Part shown: piece after piece, positions 1-7,175 of the stretch
Layout: each line of letters starts with the position of its first letter
Numbering within the stretch: position 1 is the first letter of the stretch
From: Parachitinimonas caeni
GTDB lineage: Bacteria; Pseudomonadota; Gammaproteobacteria; Burkholderiales; Chitinimonadaceae
Direction of reading: 5' to 3'
DNA length: 60,862 bases
NCBI RefSeq assembly: GCF_030129945.1
Contig: NZ_JARRAF010000027.1
Coordinates: forward strand, 1 to 60,862
Made by a program: the position numbers and the translations under genes
The notes under the pieces: generated by a model
What the model saw: only the letters and a program-made list of their open reading frames with translations
Database searches by the model: none
What the model was told of the DNA's origin: nothing

Positions 1-60
1 GGCGCCGTTTTGTTATCCGCCACGCTTTTTCCCGTGGGGGCGCACTGTCTTAATGGTTTG

Positions 61-257
61 CATCTCAACCCAACTGCCACGCGATTTTTAACGCGGCAGC
101 AGGCCCAAATCCGGCGAAACCCTCCGGGCCGGGTCGATTTTTGGGGCATGGCGTCGTTAGGGATCGCTTATTTAGCTCGCTAAACCGCGCTCACCCTGCC
201 TAGCCCTGCCCCAAAACTCGGCCCGGCGCGACCGGAAACAAAACGTCAACAGAGCCT
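61..257 (-). repeat. MITE-like repeat, copy 1 (truncated)
   Basis: Read on the minus strand from 257, this starts with the end motif AGGCTCTGTTGACG and then TTTCCGGTCGCG. It stays nearly identical to the copy at 42004-42271 for about 170 bp (GC-rich core, TTTAGCGAGCTAAATAAGCG, CCCTAACGACGCCATGCCCC). Towards position 61 it diverges and the second inverted end is not seen, so it is truncated or its other end is outside the similarity. No ORF in it resembles a transposase, so it would be non-autonomous. Confidence 0.7.
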
Positions 258-262
258 AAATC

Positions 263-347
263 TGGTGTGCCCGGAGGGACTCGAACCCTCACACCTTTTG
301 GCACCAGTTTCTAAGACTGGCGTGTCTACCATTTTCACCACAGGCAC
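263..347 (-). tRNA. tRNA-Leu (anticodon UAG)
   Basis: On the minus strand the acceptor GTGCCTG pairs with the 3' strand, followed by discriminator A and an encoded CCA at 263-265. The anticodon stem CCAGT/ACTGG holds the loop CTTAGAA. There is a long class II variable arm, and the T-arm GAGGG-TTCGAGT-CCCTC. It is the most 3' tRNA of the minus-strand array and lies directly beside a repeat end. Confidence 0.95.
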
Positions 348-358
348 ATTCGGCGCGG

Positions 359-403
359 CTGACGTCTGGTTTTCCGATTCGGAAACAAACGCCAACAGAG
401 CCT
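359..403 (-). repeat. Remnant of the MITE-like repeat
   Basis: Read on the minus strand from 403: AGGCTCTGTTGGCGTTTG then TTTCCGAATCGGAAA. This is one inverted end plus a degenerate second end collapsed into a short palindrome. It lies just upstream of tRNA-Leu. Confidence 0.55.
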
Positions 404-663
404 GGGATTGGGATGCGCCACGGTTCATCGCTTTGATGAAACGTGGAGCGTGATGTCCGGAGCGGTGTGTCTATTTGATTTCACCTCCCCCGGACCTGCA
501 GAAATGGCACCCGCCTGCCATGTCCCGACCTGCTCCCCTTTAGCCAGCAGCGTCGTTACAGCGCACCTCGTTAAGCAAGGGGCGTGGTAACGACACTCAG
601 ACGCCTACGGAATCTGGGCAGCAGCAAGTCACCCTGTTCACAGCCAGCCAGGCCGTGATGTTC

Positions 664-753
664 TGGCGGAAGATGCGGGATTCGAACCCGCGTGCCCCCT
701 GATAGGGACTCTCGCTTAGCAGGCGAGAGCCTTAGGCTCTCGGCCAATCTTCC
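664..753 (-). tRNA. tRNA-Ser (anticodon GCU)
   Basis: The acceptor GGAAGAT/ATCTTCC is followed by G and an encoded CCA. The anticodon loop is CTGCTAA between GCGAGAG-type stems. A long class II variable arm and the T-loop TTCGAAT are present. It is part of the minus-strand tRNA array. The 260 bp between it and tRNA-Leu show no gene that I can support. Confidence 0.95.
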
Positions 754-787
754 AAAACTAAAGACGACACGCAACAAGCACAGGGCT

Positions 788-965
788 CGCCGCAAAAACT
801 TGGGCACACCGTAGGGGTTACGATCCCCTCTGCTCAGGATGAAAGCCTGATGACCTCACCAGAAGTCGAACGGGGCCTTGGTGGACAGGGCTGGATTCGA
901 ACCAGCGGACCCGCGATGGGAGCAGTTTTACAGACTGCCGGCATTAACCGCTCGCCCACCTGTCC
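788..965 (-). repeat. Duplicated spacer plus tRNA-Tyr unit, copy A
   Basis: Starting at GCCGCAAAAAC, about 175 bp (spacer with an AGGGG...CCCCT hairpin, then tRNA-Tyr) recurs almost identically at 1386-1561. Only a few bases differ, so the duplication appears recent. Three other tRNAs lie between the two copies. Confidence 0.85.
879..965 (-). tRNA. tRNA-Tyr (anticodon GUA), copy A
   Basis: The acceptor GGACAGG/CCTGTCC is followed by A and an encoded CCA at 879-881. The anticodon stem GCAGT/ACTGC holds the loop CTGTAAA. It has a class II variable arm and the T-arm GCTGG-TTCGAAT-CCAGC. It is almost identical to the copy at 1475-1561. Confidence 0.95.
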
Positions 966-1075
966 TTAGAGCTATTGAACAAGCTCTTCGATAATTAATC
1001 GGGTGCAGCGCGCCTCGGGGGGCGAGGCGGGCCGGGTGAGGGACCGGCCCGAAGCGAGCTCCGCGCTGCATAAAC

Positions 1076-1148
1076 TGGCTTCCCTGGATGGAATCGAACC
1101 ACCATCATCCAGCTTCGTAGGCTGGTGCTCATCCTTTGAGACAGGGAA
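1076..1148 (-). tRNA. tRNA-Arg (anticodon ACG), atypical D-arm
   Basis: The 7-bp acceptor TTCCCTG/CAGGGAA starts with an unusual U1-A72 pair and is followed by G and an encoded CCA. The anticodon stem CCAGC/GCTGG holds the loop CTACGAA, giving ACG. The T-arm has the loop TTCGATT. The D-arm is abnormal: CTCA/TGAG closes a loop of only about five bases (AAGGA), so the usual GG-containing eight-to-ten-base loop is compressed. It may be an accessory or mobile-element tRNA. Confidence 0.8.
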
Positions 1149-1176
1149 ATAAACTTGCCATCAAGACCTTCTTGTA

Positions 1177-1252
1177 TGGCTCCCCGGCGTGGACTCGAAC
1201 CACGGACCTTCCACTTAACAGGCGGTTGCTCTACCCACTGAGCTACCGGGGA
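1177..1252 (-). tRNA. tRNA-Asn (anticodon GUU)
   Basis: The acceptor TCCCCGG/CCGGGGA is followed by G and an encoded CCA. The D-arm is GCTC-AGTGGGTA-GAGC. The anticodon loop CTGTTAA reads GUU. The T-arm is CGTGG-TTCGAGT-CCACG. All cloverleaf elements are canonical. Confidence 0.95.
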
Positions 1253-1270
1253 ATTGCAGATGGGCTTAGG

Positions 1271-1343
1271 GGTGGCCAGCCGGGCTCGAACCGGCGACAG
1301 TCGGACTCACAATCCGGGGCTCTGCCAACTGAGCTATGGCCAC
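1271..1343 (-). tRNA. tRNA-His (anticodon GUG)
   Basis: The acceptor GTGGCCA/TGGCCAC is followed by discriminator C; G-1 is supplied by position 1344. The anticodon loop TTGTGAG reads GUG. The D-arm is GCTC-AGTTGGCA-GAGC. Unlike its neighbours the 3' end reads CCT rather than CCA after the discriminator, and the flanks extend the acceptor helix (AGGG opposite CCCT), so CCA must be added after processing. Confidence 0.93.
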
Positions 1344-1385
1344 CCCTAAACCCACATGCAAACTTGGCGCAGCAAGCTTTTGACT

Positions 1386-1561
1386 TGCCGCAAAAACGGG
1401 CACACCGTAGGGGTTACGATCCCCTCTGCTCAGGATGAAAGCCTGATGACCTCACCAGAAGTCGAACGGGGCCTTGGTGGACAGGGCTGGATTCGAACCA
1501 GCGGACCCGCGATGGGAGCAGTTTTACAGACTGCCGGCATTAACCACTCGCCCACCTGTCC
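1386..1561 (-). repeat. Duplicated spacer plus tRNA-Tyr unit, copy B
   Basis: This is the second copy of the spacer/tRNA-Tyr unit seen at 788-965. It includes the same AGGGG...CCCCT hairpin spacer and a few substitutions, for example in the D-loop. Confidence 0.85.
1475..1561 (-). tRNA. tRNA-Tyr (anticodon GUA), copy B
   Basis: It has the same acceptor, anticodon loop CTGTAAA, variable arm and T-arm as the copy at 879-965, with an encoded CCA at 1475-1477. It differs by a single base in the D-region (GAGTGG against GAGCGG). Confidence 0.95.
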
Positions 1562-1674
1562 TGAAAATGCAAGTTAACTAACTTAATGTCTGGGCGTAGC
1601 GCTCTCCCTGAATTCACACTGCTGCGACACTACACAGCAACCGTGTTCAAAGACGCCCGCCCAGAGACGAATAC

Positions 1675-1799
1675 TGATGGACAGGGTTGGATTCGAACCA
1701 ACGCACCCCGAAAGGCGCAAACGATACAGTCTGGATGCATGACGTTCGGGAAGCTGGAACCAAACTACGAACCAATTTCCTGATGCCATCCACCTGTCC
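1675..1799 (-). tRNA. Oversized tRNA-like element (125 nt), Tyr-type acceptor
   Basis: On the minus strand the ends form the same acceptor as tRNA-Tyr (GGACAGG/CCTGTCC, discriminator A), followed by TCA instead of CCA. There is a canonical T-arm GTTGG-TTCGAAT-CCAAC and a variable-arm-like hairpin just before it. The region expected to hold the D and anticodon arms is about 35-40 nt too long and contains two direct copies of TTGGTTC. I cannot place a standard anticodon arm. It could be a tRNA pseudogene, a tRNA with an insertion, or a tRNA mimic. It is the first element of the minus-strand array. Confidence 0.55.
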
Positions 1800-2140
1800 T
1801 AAGTCCATCACGAAAGACACCTTGAGCAAAGTGACTTTCGTAATGGAGCGGATGCAATCGGAAGAACACCCGCTGCATCCACGAATTACGTCGCTCATCG
1901 CAACTACTAGCTGCTAACCAAAGCCCAATCTGATAGGACGCGTGGTCGTGACAAGCACGCTACACACCTAGCGGAATAGGCTCTCGCACTGAGCGAAACA
2001 AAACCTCTCCATCTTATTAAAGAGCATTGCTGTCCGATTCCGGTAAGTACCGGGAACAGGCCCCGCCGAGCGGGGGCTTCACTGCCAGGATCACCACTTT
2101 TCAGATGGCGATCTCAGCCGAATAAAACGTCAGGACAAAC
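1800..2140. other. Non-coding stretch upstream of the tRNA array
   Basis: About 340 bp without a credible gene. It contains a hairpin at 1810-1841 (ACGAAAG...CTTTCGT) directly upstream of the tRNA-like element, and a GC hairpin near 2054-2071 (CCCCGC/GCGGGG). The promoter for the minus-strand tRNA transcript is presumably here, but I see no convincing -35/-10 pair. Confidence 0.4.
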
Positions 2141-2176
2141 AAAAAGCCCGGAGTCCTTGTCGGAGCATCCGGGCTT
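2141..2176 (-). terminator. Rho-independent terminator of the small minus-strand ORF
   Basis: On the minus strand AAGCCCGGA...TCCGGGCTT forms a 9-bp stem followed by TTTTTG. It lies about 30 bp after the stop codon of the ORF at 2207-2497. Confidence 0.85.
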
Positions 2177-2206
2177 GATGGGCCTGATCGTTTTATCGAT
2201 CCGTCG

Positions 2207-2497
2207 TCAGGGGGTCACCCTTTCGACCTGTGGGAACACCCACGGATGCTTCTTGTTGCTGAACCAGTCTTGCGCATATTCACGGAGTGAGCGCGTATGC
2301 AGAGGCAAGCTATCGCTCTGCTGCAGATCACTGGATTGGCTGGCGCGGGTTAAGGCGCCTGCGGCTGGATAAGCAGAAATCACACCTGCGTTACCTGCCC
2401 GCTCCCCTGCACGCTTGGCATTGCGGCCAAACGCAACAGCGGCATGGAACGCAAAGCGTTCTGCAGCTGCAATCAGGGTGGAGAGGATGGTATTCAC
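2207..2497 (-). CDS. Small hypothetical protein (96 aa)
   Basis: I do not recognise this protein. It starts with GTG, preceded by TTAGGAATCCACT (AGGAA about 8 bases upstream), and it ends just before a strong terminator, which argues that it is expressed. The N-terminus is Ala-rich and helical (ILSTLIAAAERFAFHAAVAFG); the C-terminal half contains REYAQDWFSNKKHPWVFPQ. No signal peptide or known domain is evident. It is divergent from the HTH gene at 2706, and the 208-bp gap between them contains a perfect palindrome, so the two may be co-regulated. Confidence 0.5.
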   Translation of the reverse strand: MNTILSTLIAAAERFAFHAAVAFGRNAKRAGERAGNAGVISAYPAAGALTRASQSSDLQQSDSLPLHTRSLREYAQDWFSNKKHPWVFPQVERVTP

Positions 2498-2600
2498 AGT
2501 GGATTCCTAAATATTCAAAGTTGGTAAACAAGCCGCCTCGGGCTTTTGATGGAGTGCAGTATGCACAGCGAAAGCGGCAAAAGCAAGCGATTTTTGAAAA

Positions 2601-2623
2601 AAATTTGCATTCAATGCAAATTT
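2601..2623. promoter_or_regulatory. Perfect 11-bp inverted repeat, candidate operator
   Basis: AAATTTGCATT, a single C, then AATGCAAATTT: a perfect palindrome in the gap between the divergent ORFs at 2497 and 2706. Its place beside an HTH regulator suggests an operator for that regulator, but this is inference. Confidence 0.5.
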
Positions 2624-2670
2624 ATAGCGATTGATGCGTAAAACAAGCGTTCTATGCGATGTGTTGAGTA

Positions 2671-2676
2671 TATAAT
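2671..2676 (+). promoter_or_regulatory. -10 element of the HTH gene
   Basis: A perfect TATAAT lies 30 bp before the ATG at 2706. The -35 match is weak (around TTCTAT at 2650). Confidence 0.5.
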
Positions 2677-2705
2677 GGTACTCGTCGTAGTGAGGGACGA
2701 CACCC

Positions 2706-3005
2706 ATGTCTAAACCAAGTAACTCAACGCAGGCCGAGCAGGCGCCGCTTGCGGCATTCAAGTATGGCCCACGCCGCCTGGCACTCAATGTCAGAGTGCT
2801 GATGGCTGAACGTGGCTATAAGAGCGTCACCACGTTATATCGAGACCTTGCCGCAATGGGCTGCGAAATTTCTTACGCGCAATTCACCCGCATCGTCGAT
2901 AACCGGGCCGAGAAGCTGAACACCGATGTGCTGGATGCGTTGCTCAATCTTTTCAATTGCTCGATATCAGAACTTTTCATCGAGCAAAAGGCGCCTACCA
3001 CCTAA
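2706..3005 (+). CDS. Cro/C1-type (XRE-like) HTH regulator, 99 aa
   Basis: This is a short DNA-binding protein. After a 20-residue polar leader comes a helix-turn-helix domain of the Cro/C1 HTH_26 type, from about residue 27 (LNVRVLMAERGYK) through YRDLAAMGCEISYAQFTRI to the closing helices DVLDALLNLFNCSISELF. This layout is typical of compact repressors. The ATG at 2706 follows GAGGGACGACACCC, an acceptable ribosome site, and there is a TATAAT upstream. The neighbouring palindrome at 2601-2623 is a possible binding site. The gene lies just before ssrA and is transcribed in the same direction, but ssrA has its own promoter. Confidence 0.8.
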   Translation: MSKPSNSTQAEQAPLAAFKYGPRRLALNVRVLMAERGYKSVTTLYRDLAAMGCEISYAQFTRIVDNRAEKLNTDVLDALLNLFNCSISELFIEQKAPTT

Positions 3006-3047
3006 CCGCCATGCGAATTAAGATGGCTTTTTACCAGCAACAGGCAG

Positions 3048-3053
3048 TACAAT
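3048..3053 (+). promoter_or_regulatory. -10 element of ssrA
   Basis: TACAAT lies 15 bp before the mature tmRNA 5' end. No clear -35 is seen. Confidence 0.45.
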
Positions 3054-3068
3054 TTACTTACTTCATCT

Positions 3069-3429
3069 GGGGGCGACCTGGCTTCGACGGGGGTTGCAAA
3101 GCAGATGGGGGCATGCCGGGATCTCAGATCTCCCGTTAAACACTGAATATATATAGTCGCCAACGACGAAACTTACGCTCTAGCTGCTTAATCCAGCTGG
3201 ACTCTGCACTAATTTGACGATGGGTTAGGCGGGCAACCGCAGCAGAGTCATTTAACATCGTATCGCGCAAGATCGGGCCACTTGGTCAAGCGCTAAACTT
3301 AAGGTGGCTCGTCAAGGTAAAGCCTGTCGGCCGGCGTTGCTGCGATTAAATCCAAAAGACTGCTCTAAGCATGTAGAACCCACTGTAGAGGACTTTCGGA
3401 CGCGGGTTCGATTCCCGCCGCCTCCACCA
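3069..3429 (+). ncRNA. ssrA: tmRNA (SsrA)
   Basis: Trans-translation RNA that rescues stalled ribosomes and tags the nascent protein for proteolysis. The tRNA-like ends pair (GGGGGCG at 3069 with CGCCTCC before A and CCA), and the T-arm reads CGGG-TTCGATT-CCCG. The tag frame begins at 3159 and encodes ANDETYALAA before TAA at 3189-3191, the tag known from Neisseriales. A terminator follows immediately. tmRNA 3' ends are frequent integration sites for genomic islands, but I found no second copy of the 3' end in this window. Confidence 0.97.
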
Positions 3430-3438
3430 GTATCCCAA

Positions 3439-3466
3439 CCCCGACTGCTTGCAGTCGGGGTTTTTT
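3439..3466 (+). terminator. Rho-independent terminator of ssrA
   Basis: CCCCGACTGC-TT-GCAGTCGGGG followed by six T residues, 10 bp after the tmRNA CCA end. Confidence 0.93.
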
Positions 3467-3567
3467 ATTGCCTTCAACAGGCAGCCGTCATTGATGCGCG
3501 GTTCACCTTTCCTGTTTCACTCGCACCCAAGCCGCCTGGTCATGCCAGAAGACTGGTCCCACGGGTA

Positions 3568-4494
3568 TTACGGCACCAGGCTCGTAACGCTGGCAAGCGT
3601 TGCTGCCTGGGAAGTGGCGGCGTTGGCCAAGGGGATGCGCACCGCTGGCAGCAGGGTGCCATATTTGCCGTTGACCACTTTTCGGGCATGCCAGATTTCT
3701 TTCACGCCAGTCAGTTCGGTCAGCATGGCTTGCGGCAGGGCGCGCAGGGCGGTCAGTTCCTGCCAGTTCAGCCACCCTTGCCAGATGGGCCAGAAGTAGC
3801 CTTTGCTGACACCCGCTGTCGTTGCTCGGCCATCAGACTGTGGCAATACCGGGTGCATGGGGATCGACTCGGCAAACAGCCAGACCCAGCCTGGCTTGGC
3901 GGAAGGTTTTTTACCGGTCGGTGATTCGTAGCCAGTGGCACGGCGGCGCTGGGTGGCCGGGTCGAGCCCGAAGGCGGACTGATCATTAGCGTAGTCGCCG
4001 CCAAAGCAGGCAATGGTGAAGGCCTCTTTGGCCACGGCTGGGGCTTGTAGCCGTTTGGCCAGATCTTGCAGGTTCTTGATCAGGGCCTGCTGGCCACTGG
4101 TCAAGTCCAAGGCGGTCGGAGTGATGTACAGCTGCGACGGATCGGCGGCATCGGGTCGGAGCACAGCATCGCAACCCCAGCCCGCCATAAAACCCAAGGC
4201 CCGCTCATCGCCAGCTTCCGCCGCTTGAGTACAGGTTTGGCGGAACCGCTCGGGACTGACTTTGCGGGTAGTGGCCGACCAGTTGAACTCGAGCGCCAGA
4301 TGCCGGCCCTGAATATGTTCGACCAGCGCTTGCAGCAGCGCATCTGGCTCAATGCCTGCCAGCACTGCGTAACCCTGATGCCAGCCCAGCCGCACCGGCA
4401 AGTCCAGATCTTGCCCCAATACCCGCATCAGGCCGCACGCCGCCAGAAAGGCAGCGGGCGATGCGGCCGGCAAGCCACGCAATTCAGTCGGCAT
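3568..4494 (-). CDS. Short Cas8-like subunit (Csb3/GSU0052-like), type I-U CRISPR
   Basis: Probable large-subunit-like component of the type I-U (I-G) effector complex, 308 aa. The N-terminal motif SPAAFLAACGLMRVL resembles the start of type I-U Cas8/Csb3 proteins. A central segment, AFGLDPATQRRRATGYE, followed by LFAESIPMHPVLP, resembles the RWD...R and ALPLFPV-type motifs of Csx17/Cas8u. It is much shorter than Csx17 (about 700 aa), so it fits the small Csb3-type variant better. The ATG at 4494 lies inside the cas3 stop region (11-nt overlap, ATGCCGACTGA), so the two are translationally coupled. The assignment rests on context and motif resemblance. Confidence 0.7.
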   Translation of the reverse strand: MPTELRGLPAASPAAFLAACGLMRVLGQDLDLPVRLGWHQGYAVLAGIEPDALLQALVEHIQGRHLALEFNWSATTRKVSPERFRQTCTQAAEAGDERALGFMAGWGCDAVLRPDAADPSQLYITPTALDLTSGQQALIKNLQDLAKRLQAPAVAKEAFTIACFGGDYANDQSAFGLDPATQRRRATGYESPTGKKPSAKPGWVWLFAESIPMHPVLPQSDGRATTAGVSKGYFWPIWQGWLNWQELTALRALPQAMLTELTGVKEIWHARKVVNGKYGTLLPAVRIPLANAATSQAATLASVTSLVP

Positions 4495-7174
4495 TGGGCT
4501 GCTCCTCTCTCGACCGGCGGGCGTCGGCAGCGCGCAACAGCAGCTCCAGCTCGGCGAGTTGCCAGGGGCCCTGTATCGCCGCCTGTTGCAGAAAGCGGCC
4601 AGCCCAACCGGCGCCGACATCGCCCAGCGCCTGCCCAGTGGCGTCGGGCTCAGCGCAAGCGCTAAACCAGGGGCGGCCGTGGCCGTGGTGGGTGCCAACC
4701 AGCAAGGTCGCCAGATCGGTGGTCTGCGGTTGATAGGCCAACGAGGCCAGCTCATGCCGAAAGCCTTTGGGCAGGCCGGATTGCTTCCATGCCAGGCGCA
4801 GGGCGCTCTGGCCGCGTAGACCCGACTTTGCCAAGTCTTGCCCGGCGGCCGCCCGCAAGGGGCTGCCGTATAACATTTGCTGGAACCTCGGTTCCCGTTT
4901 GCCCTCGTCGTGGTGTCGTGCGCTGGCCACCAGCAGCGCCAACTGCGGGTGTTGTGCCGCCAGCCGGTGGCACCAGTCGGCCACCCCGGTTTGATGCTCA
5001 TCGAGTAGGACGGCCACCCCGGCCGTCGTCGCCCCGCCGATTTCCTCTTGCCGATTGCGCCGCAAAATCAGCCCGGCCCGATCCGCCGTACCGGGATAAT
5101 GTTCCAGCAGATAATGGCCCCCCAACGCCCTGATCGGCGATTCGCGGGCCAGTGTTGCCACAGCATCGCGCAAGGCCGTTTCCGCAACGGCCAGCGCTTC
5201 TTCGTCTACTTCTTCATCGGCCTGCTCCGACTGGGATGGCTGCAGCAGGTCCAGATAAGCTTGGGCCAGCGTCAGCCATTGGTCGATCAGGGCATCGATC
5301 GTCGCGGCAGTCAGCTCATTATCGGGGGCGGGGGATGTGGTGGGTGGCGCCTGCATCCAGGCTCGCAGACAGGCGGGGTCCAGCCTTACCGCATGGCGAT
5401 AGGCATGGTGCGTGGCCGAGCACAGCTCGGCCAGATCGACCACGCATTGACGCGATTCCGGATGCCAGCCATACAGGTCGCAACCACCATATTGCGCCGG
5501 CAACAGCACGGTATCGCCGGGTCGCAGGTCTGCTGCGCCAACGACGGCAATGTCGTCCGACCCACGCCAGCGTAGAACGGGTTGCTCGCTGAATGCCGGG
5601 GTGTTGTTCTCGACCGGGGCGTGGACCAGATCATCCAGATCGCCCACTTCGCCCGTGCCAGCCAACCAACGGCGCAGGCTGGCCAAGGGGATTTCGAGCG
5701 CTTCTTCGGTCATCGGCGGCAGAGCCTGCGCTCTGGCCGGCCAGTCCTCCGTTTGCTTCGGGTTCAGGTCCACCCGCCAGATTACGGCGACATCGGTACT
5801 CGGCCGGCTGATGCCATGCAGGAAGGGCGCAAAGTCGAAGTTGGGGGCAATCGGGCCGGTTTGTTGCAGCAATTGCAGATGGGCAGGTAGCAGCACCGGC
5901 GCGTTGTGGATGGGCTCAGCGGGCGGTGGCTCGCGCTCCAGCGCGGCTTGCAGTGCCGCAATGCCAAAGTCCAGCGGGCCATTCTGGGCAACCGCCTGCA
6001 GCCACTGCCAGCTGGCGCCCAGCGCCTCGCCATAGATGGGGTCGGCGGTTTTTTTTTCCCAGTGCAGGATGATGGCGGGTGCGACGTCGCGCCTGCCCAG
6101 CCGGTTCAGCCGGCCAAAGCGCTGGCGCAGCGCAGACAGCGGGGCGGATTCGGTCACCAGCCCATCAAAGTCGAAATCGGCGCCGACCTCGATGGTTTGG
6201 GTGGCCACCACAAATAAGGGGCGTGGTAGGTGTCGGGTACCGCCAGCCTCCAGACAGGGCAACCAGCCATGCAATAGCCGGTCGCGCTCATAGGGGCGGT
6301 TCCGCCCGATCAGCAGCAAGGCGTCGCATTCGGCATGGGCCCGCAGCAGCTCGAATACCTTGCGGGCGGTATGCACGCGGTTGACGACAACGCCTACCAG
6401 CGGCCGCCCACCCAGCTGGTCTTTCAGCTGCCATGCGGCCTTGGCCAGTGCTTGCGCCCATTTCCCGGCTGGCCCGCTGAAAGACATCAGGTGGGCGGGT
6501 TTGCTGGCGTTCAGGCGTTTCGCCAGCACCGGGTTTTCGTGGTCTGCCGGCCCCAGCGCAAGCGGCGCCTGTGCAATTTGGGGCAAGGTGGCGCTGAGCA
6601 GGATGGTCTGCACATCGGCACCATAACGCCGCAGGCGTGACAGGGTCTGGATGAAGGGCACCGACAGATGCGCTTCGTCGAGCAGCAGAAGCAGATCATT
6701 GCCCAGAAACCCGGCATGTAGTGGCTGCATGCGGCTGCTGGTGCCATAACCCCGGAACAGCAGGCGCGAGCCGATCTGGTCGATCGTGGCCACCAGCACG
6801 GTGATCCGCTCGGGGTACCAAATCCAGTCATCATCGCCGCTCATGCCGCCACGCAATTTGACGGCCTGCAACAGCTCGGCCTGATCACGCCAGATGGCCA
6901 GCTCAGGCCGTTGCTCCAGCGCCCGCTGAATTCGTTCGAGCCGGCCGGCAATCTGATCGACCACCAGACGCCGGTCTACCGCAAAGCAAATCCGCCGCCG
7001 CCCGCCCTGGAGCGCGGCAAACAGGGCGATGTCGAGCAGCGCGCTCTTGCCGGCAGCGGTCGGCACACAGATGGCATCCAGCGGTTCACCTTGCAGCAGG
7101 CGTGCGGCAGCGGCTTCTTGCCAGGGGAACGGCGGGTGGCGGTGGATCGCCCGATAAAACTCGGCAAAGGTCAT
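4484..7174 (-). CDS. cas3: CRISPR-associated helicase-nuclease Cas3 (type I-U, C-terminal HD)
   Basis: Degrades DNA recruited by the Cascade-like complex. In the 896-aa product, Walker A is PTAAGKS (about residues 39-44) and DEAH is at 166-169. The SAT motif LLSATLP follows, and the motif VI region contains RQRFGRLNR. The HD nuclease motif HHDEGK starts near residue 754, with THHGHGRPW downstream. The helicase-then-HD order, opposite to most Cas3 proteins, is characteristic of subtype I-U. I chose ATG 7174, one base after the csb2 stop and with GGGGG just upstream. The ATG at 7186 would overlap csb2 by 11 nt, and the longer frame from 7405 lies inside csb2. Confidence 0.93.
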   Translation of the reverse strand: MTFAEFYRAIHRHPPFPWQEAAAARLLQGEPLDAICVPTAAGKSALLDIALFAALQGGRRRICFAVDRRLVVDQIAGRLERIQRALEQRPELAIWRDQAELLQAVKLRGGMSGDDDWIWYPERITVLVATIDQIGSRLLFRGYGTSSRMQPLHAGFLGNDLLLLLDEAHLSVPFIQTLSRLRRYGADVQTILLSATLPQIAQAPLALGPADHENPVLAKRLNASKPAHLMSFSGPAGKWAQALAKAAWQLKDQLGGRPLVGVVVNRVHTARKVFELLRAHAECDALLLIGRNRPYERDRLLHGWLPCLEAGGTRHLPRPLFVVATQTIEVGADFDFDGLVTESAPLSALRQRFGRLNRLGRRDVAPAIILHWEKKTADPIYGEALGASWQWLQAVAQNGPLDFGIAALQAALEREPPPAEPIHNAPVLLPAHLQLLQQTGPIAPNFDFAPFLHGISRPSTDVAVIWRVDLNPKQTEDWPARAQALPPMTEEALEIPLASLRRWLAGTGEVGDLDDLVHAPVENNTPAFSEQPVLRWRGSDDIAVVGAADLRPGDTVLLPAQYGGCDLYGWHPESRQCVVDLAELCSATHHAYRHAVRLDPACLRAWMQAPPTTSPAPDNELTAATIDALIDQWLTLAQAYLDLLQPSQSEQADEEVDEEALAVAETALRDAVATLARESPIRALGGHYLLEHYPGTADRAGLILRRNRQEEIGGATTAGVAVLLDEHQTGVADWCHRLAAQHPQLALLVASARHHDEGKREPRFQQMLYGSPLRAAAGQDLAKSGLRGQSALRLAWKQSGLPKGFRHELASLAYQPQTTDLATLLVGTHHGHGRPWFSACAEPDATGQALGDVGAGWAGRFLQQAAIQGPWQLAELELLLRAADARRSREEQPNAD

Positions 7175-7175
7175 G

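Noticed and set aside
3069-3429. Island attachment site at the ssrA 3' end
   Set aside because: No second copy of the tmRNA 3' end and no integrase gene in the window, so an island boundary cannot be supported.
3304-3924. 206-aa open frame on the plus strand
   Set aside because: Runs through the 3' part of ssrA, its terminator and the end of the Cas8-like gene. Not a protein gene.
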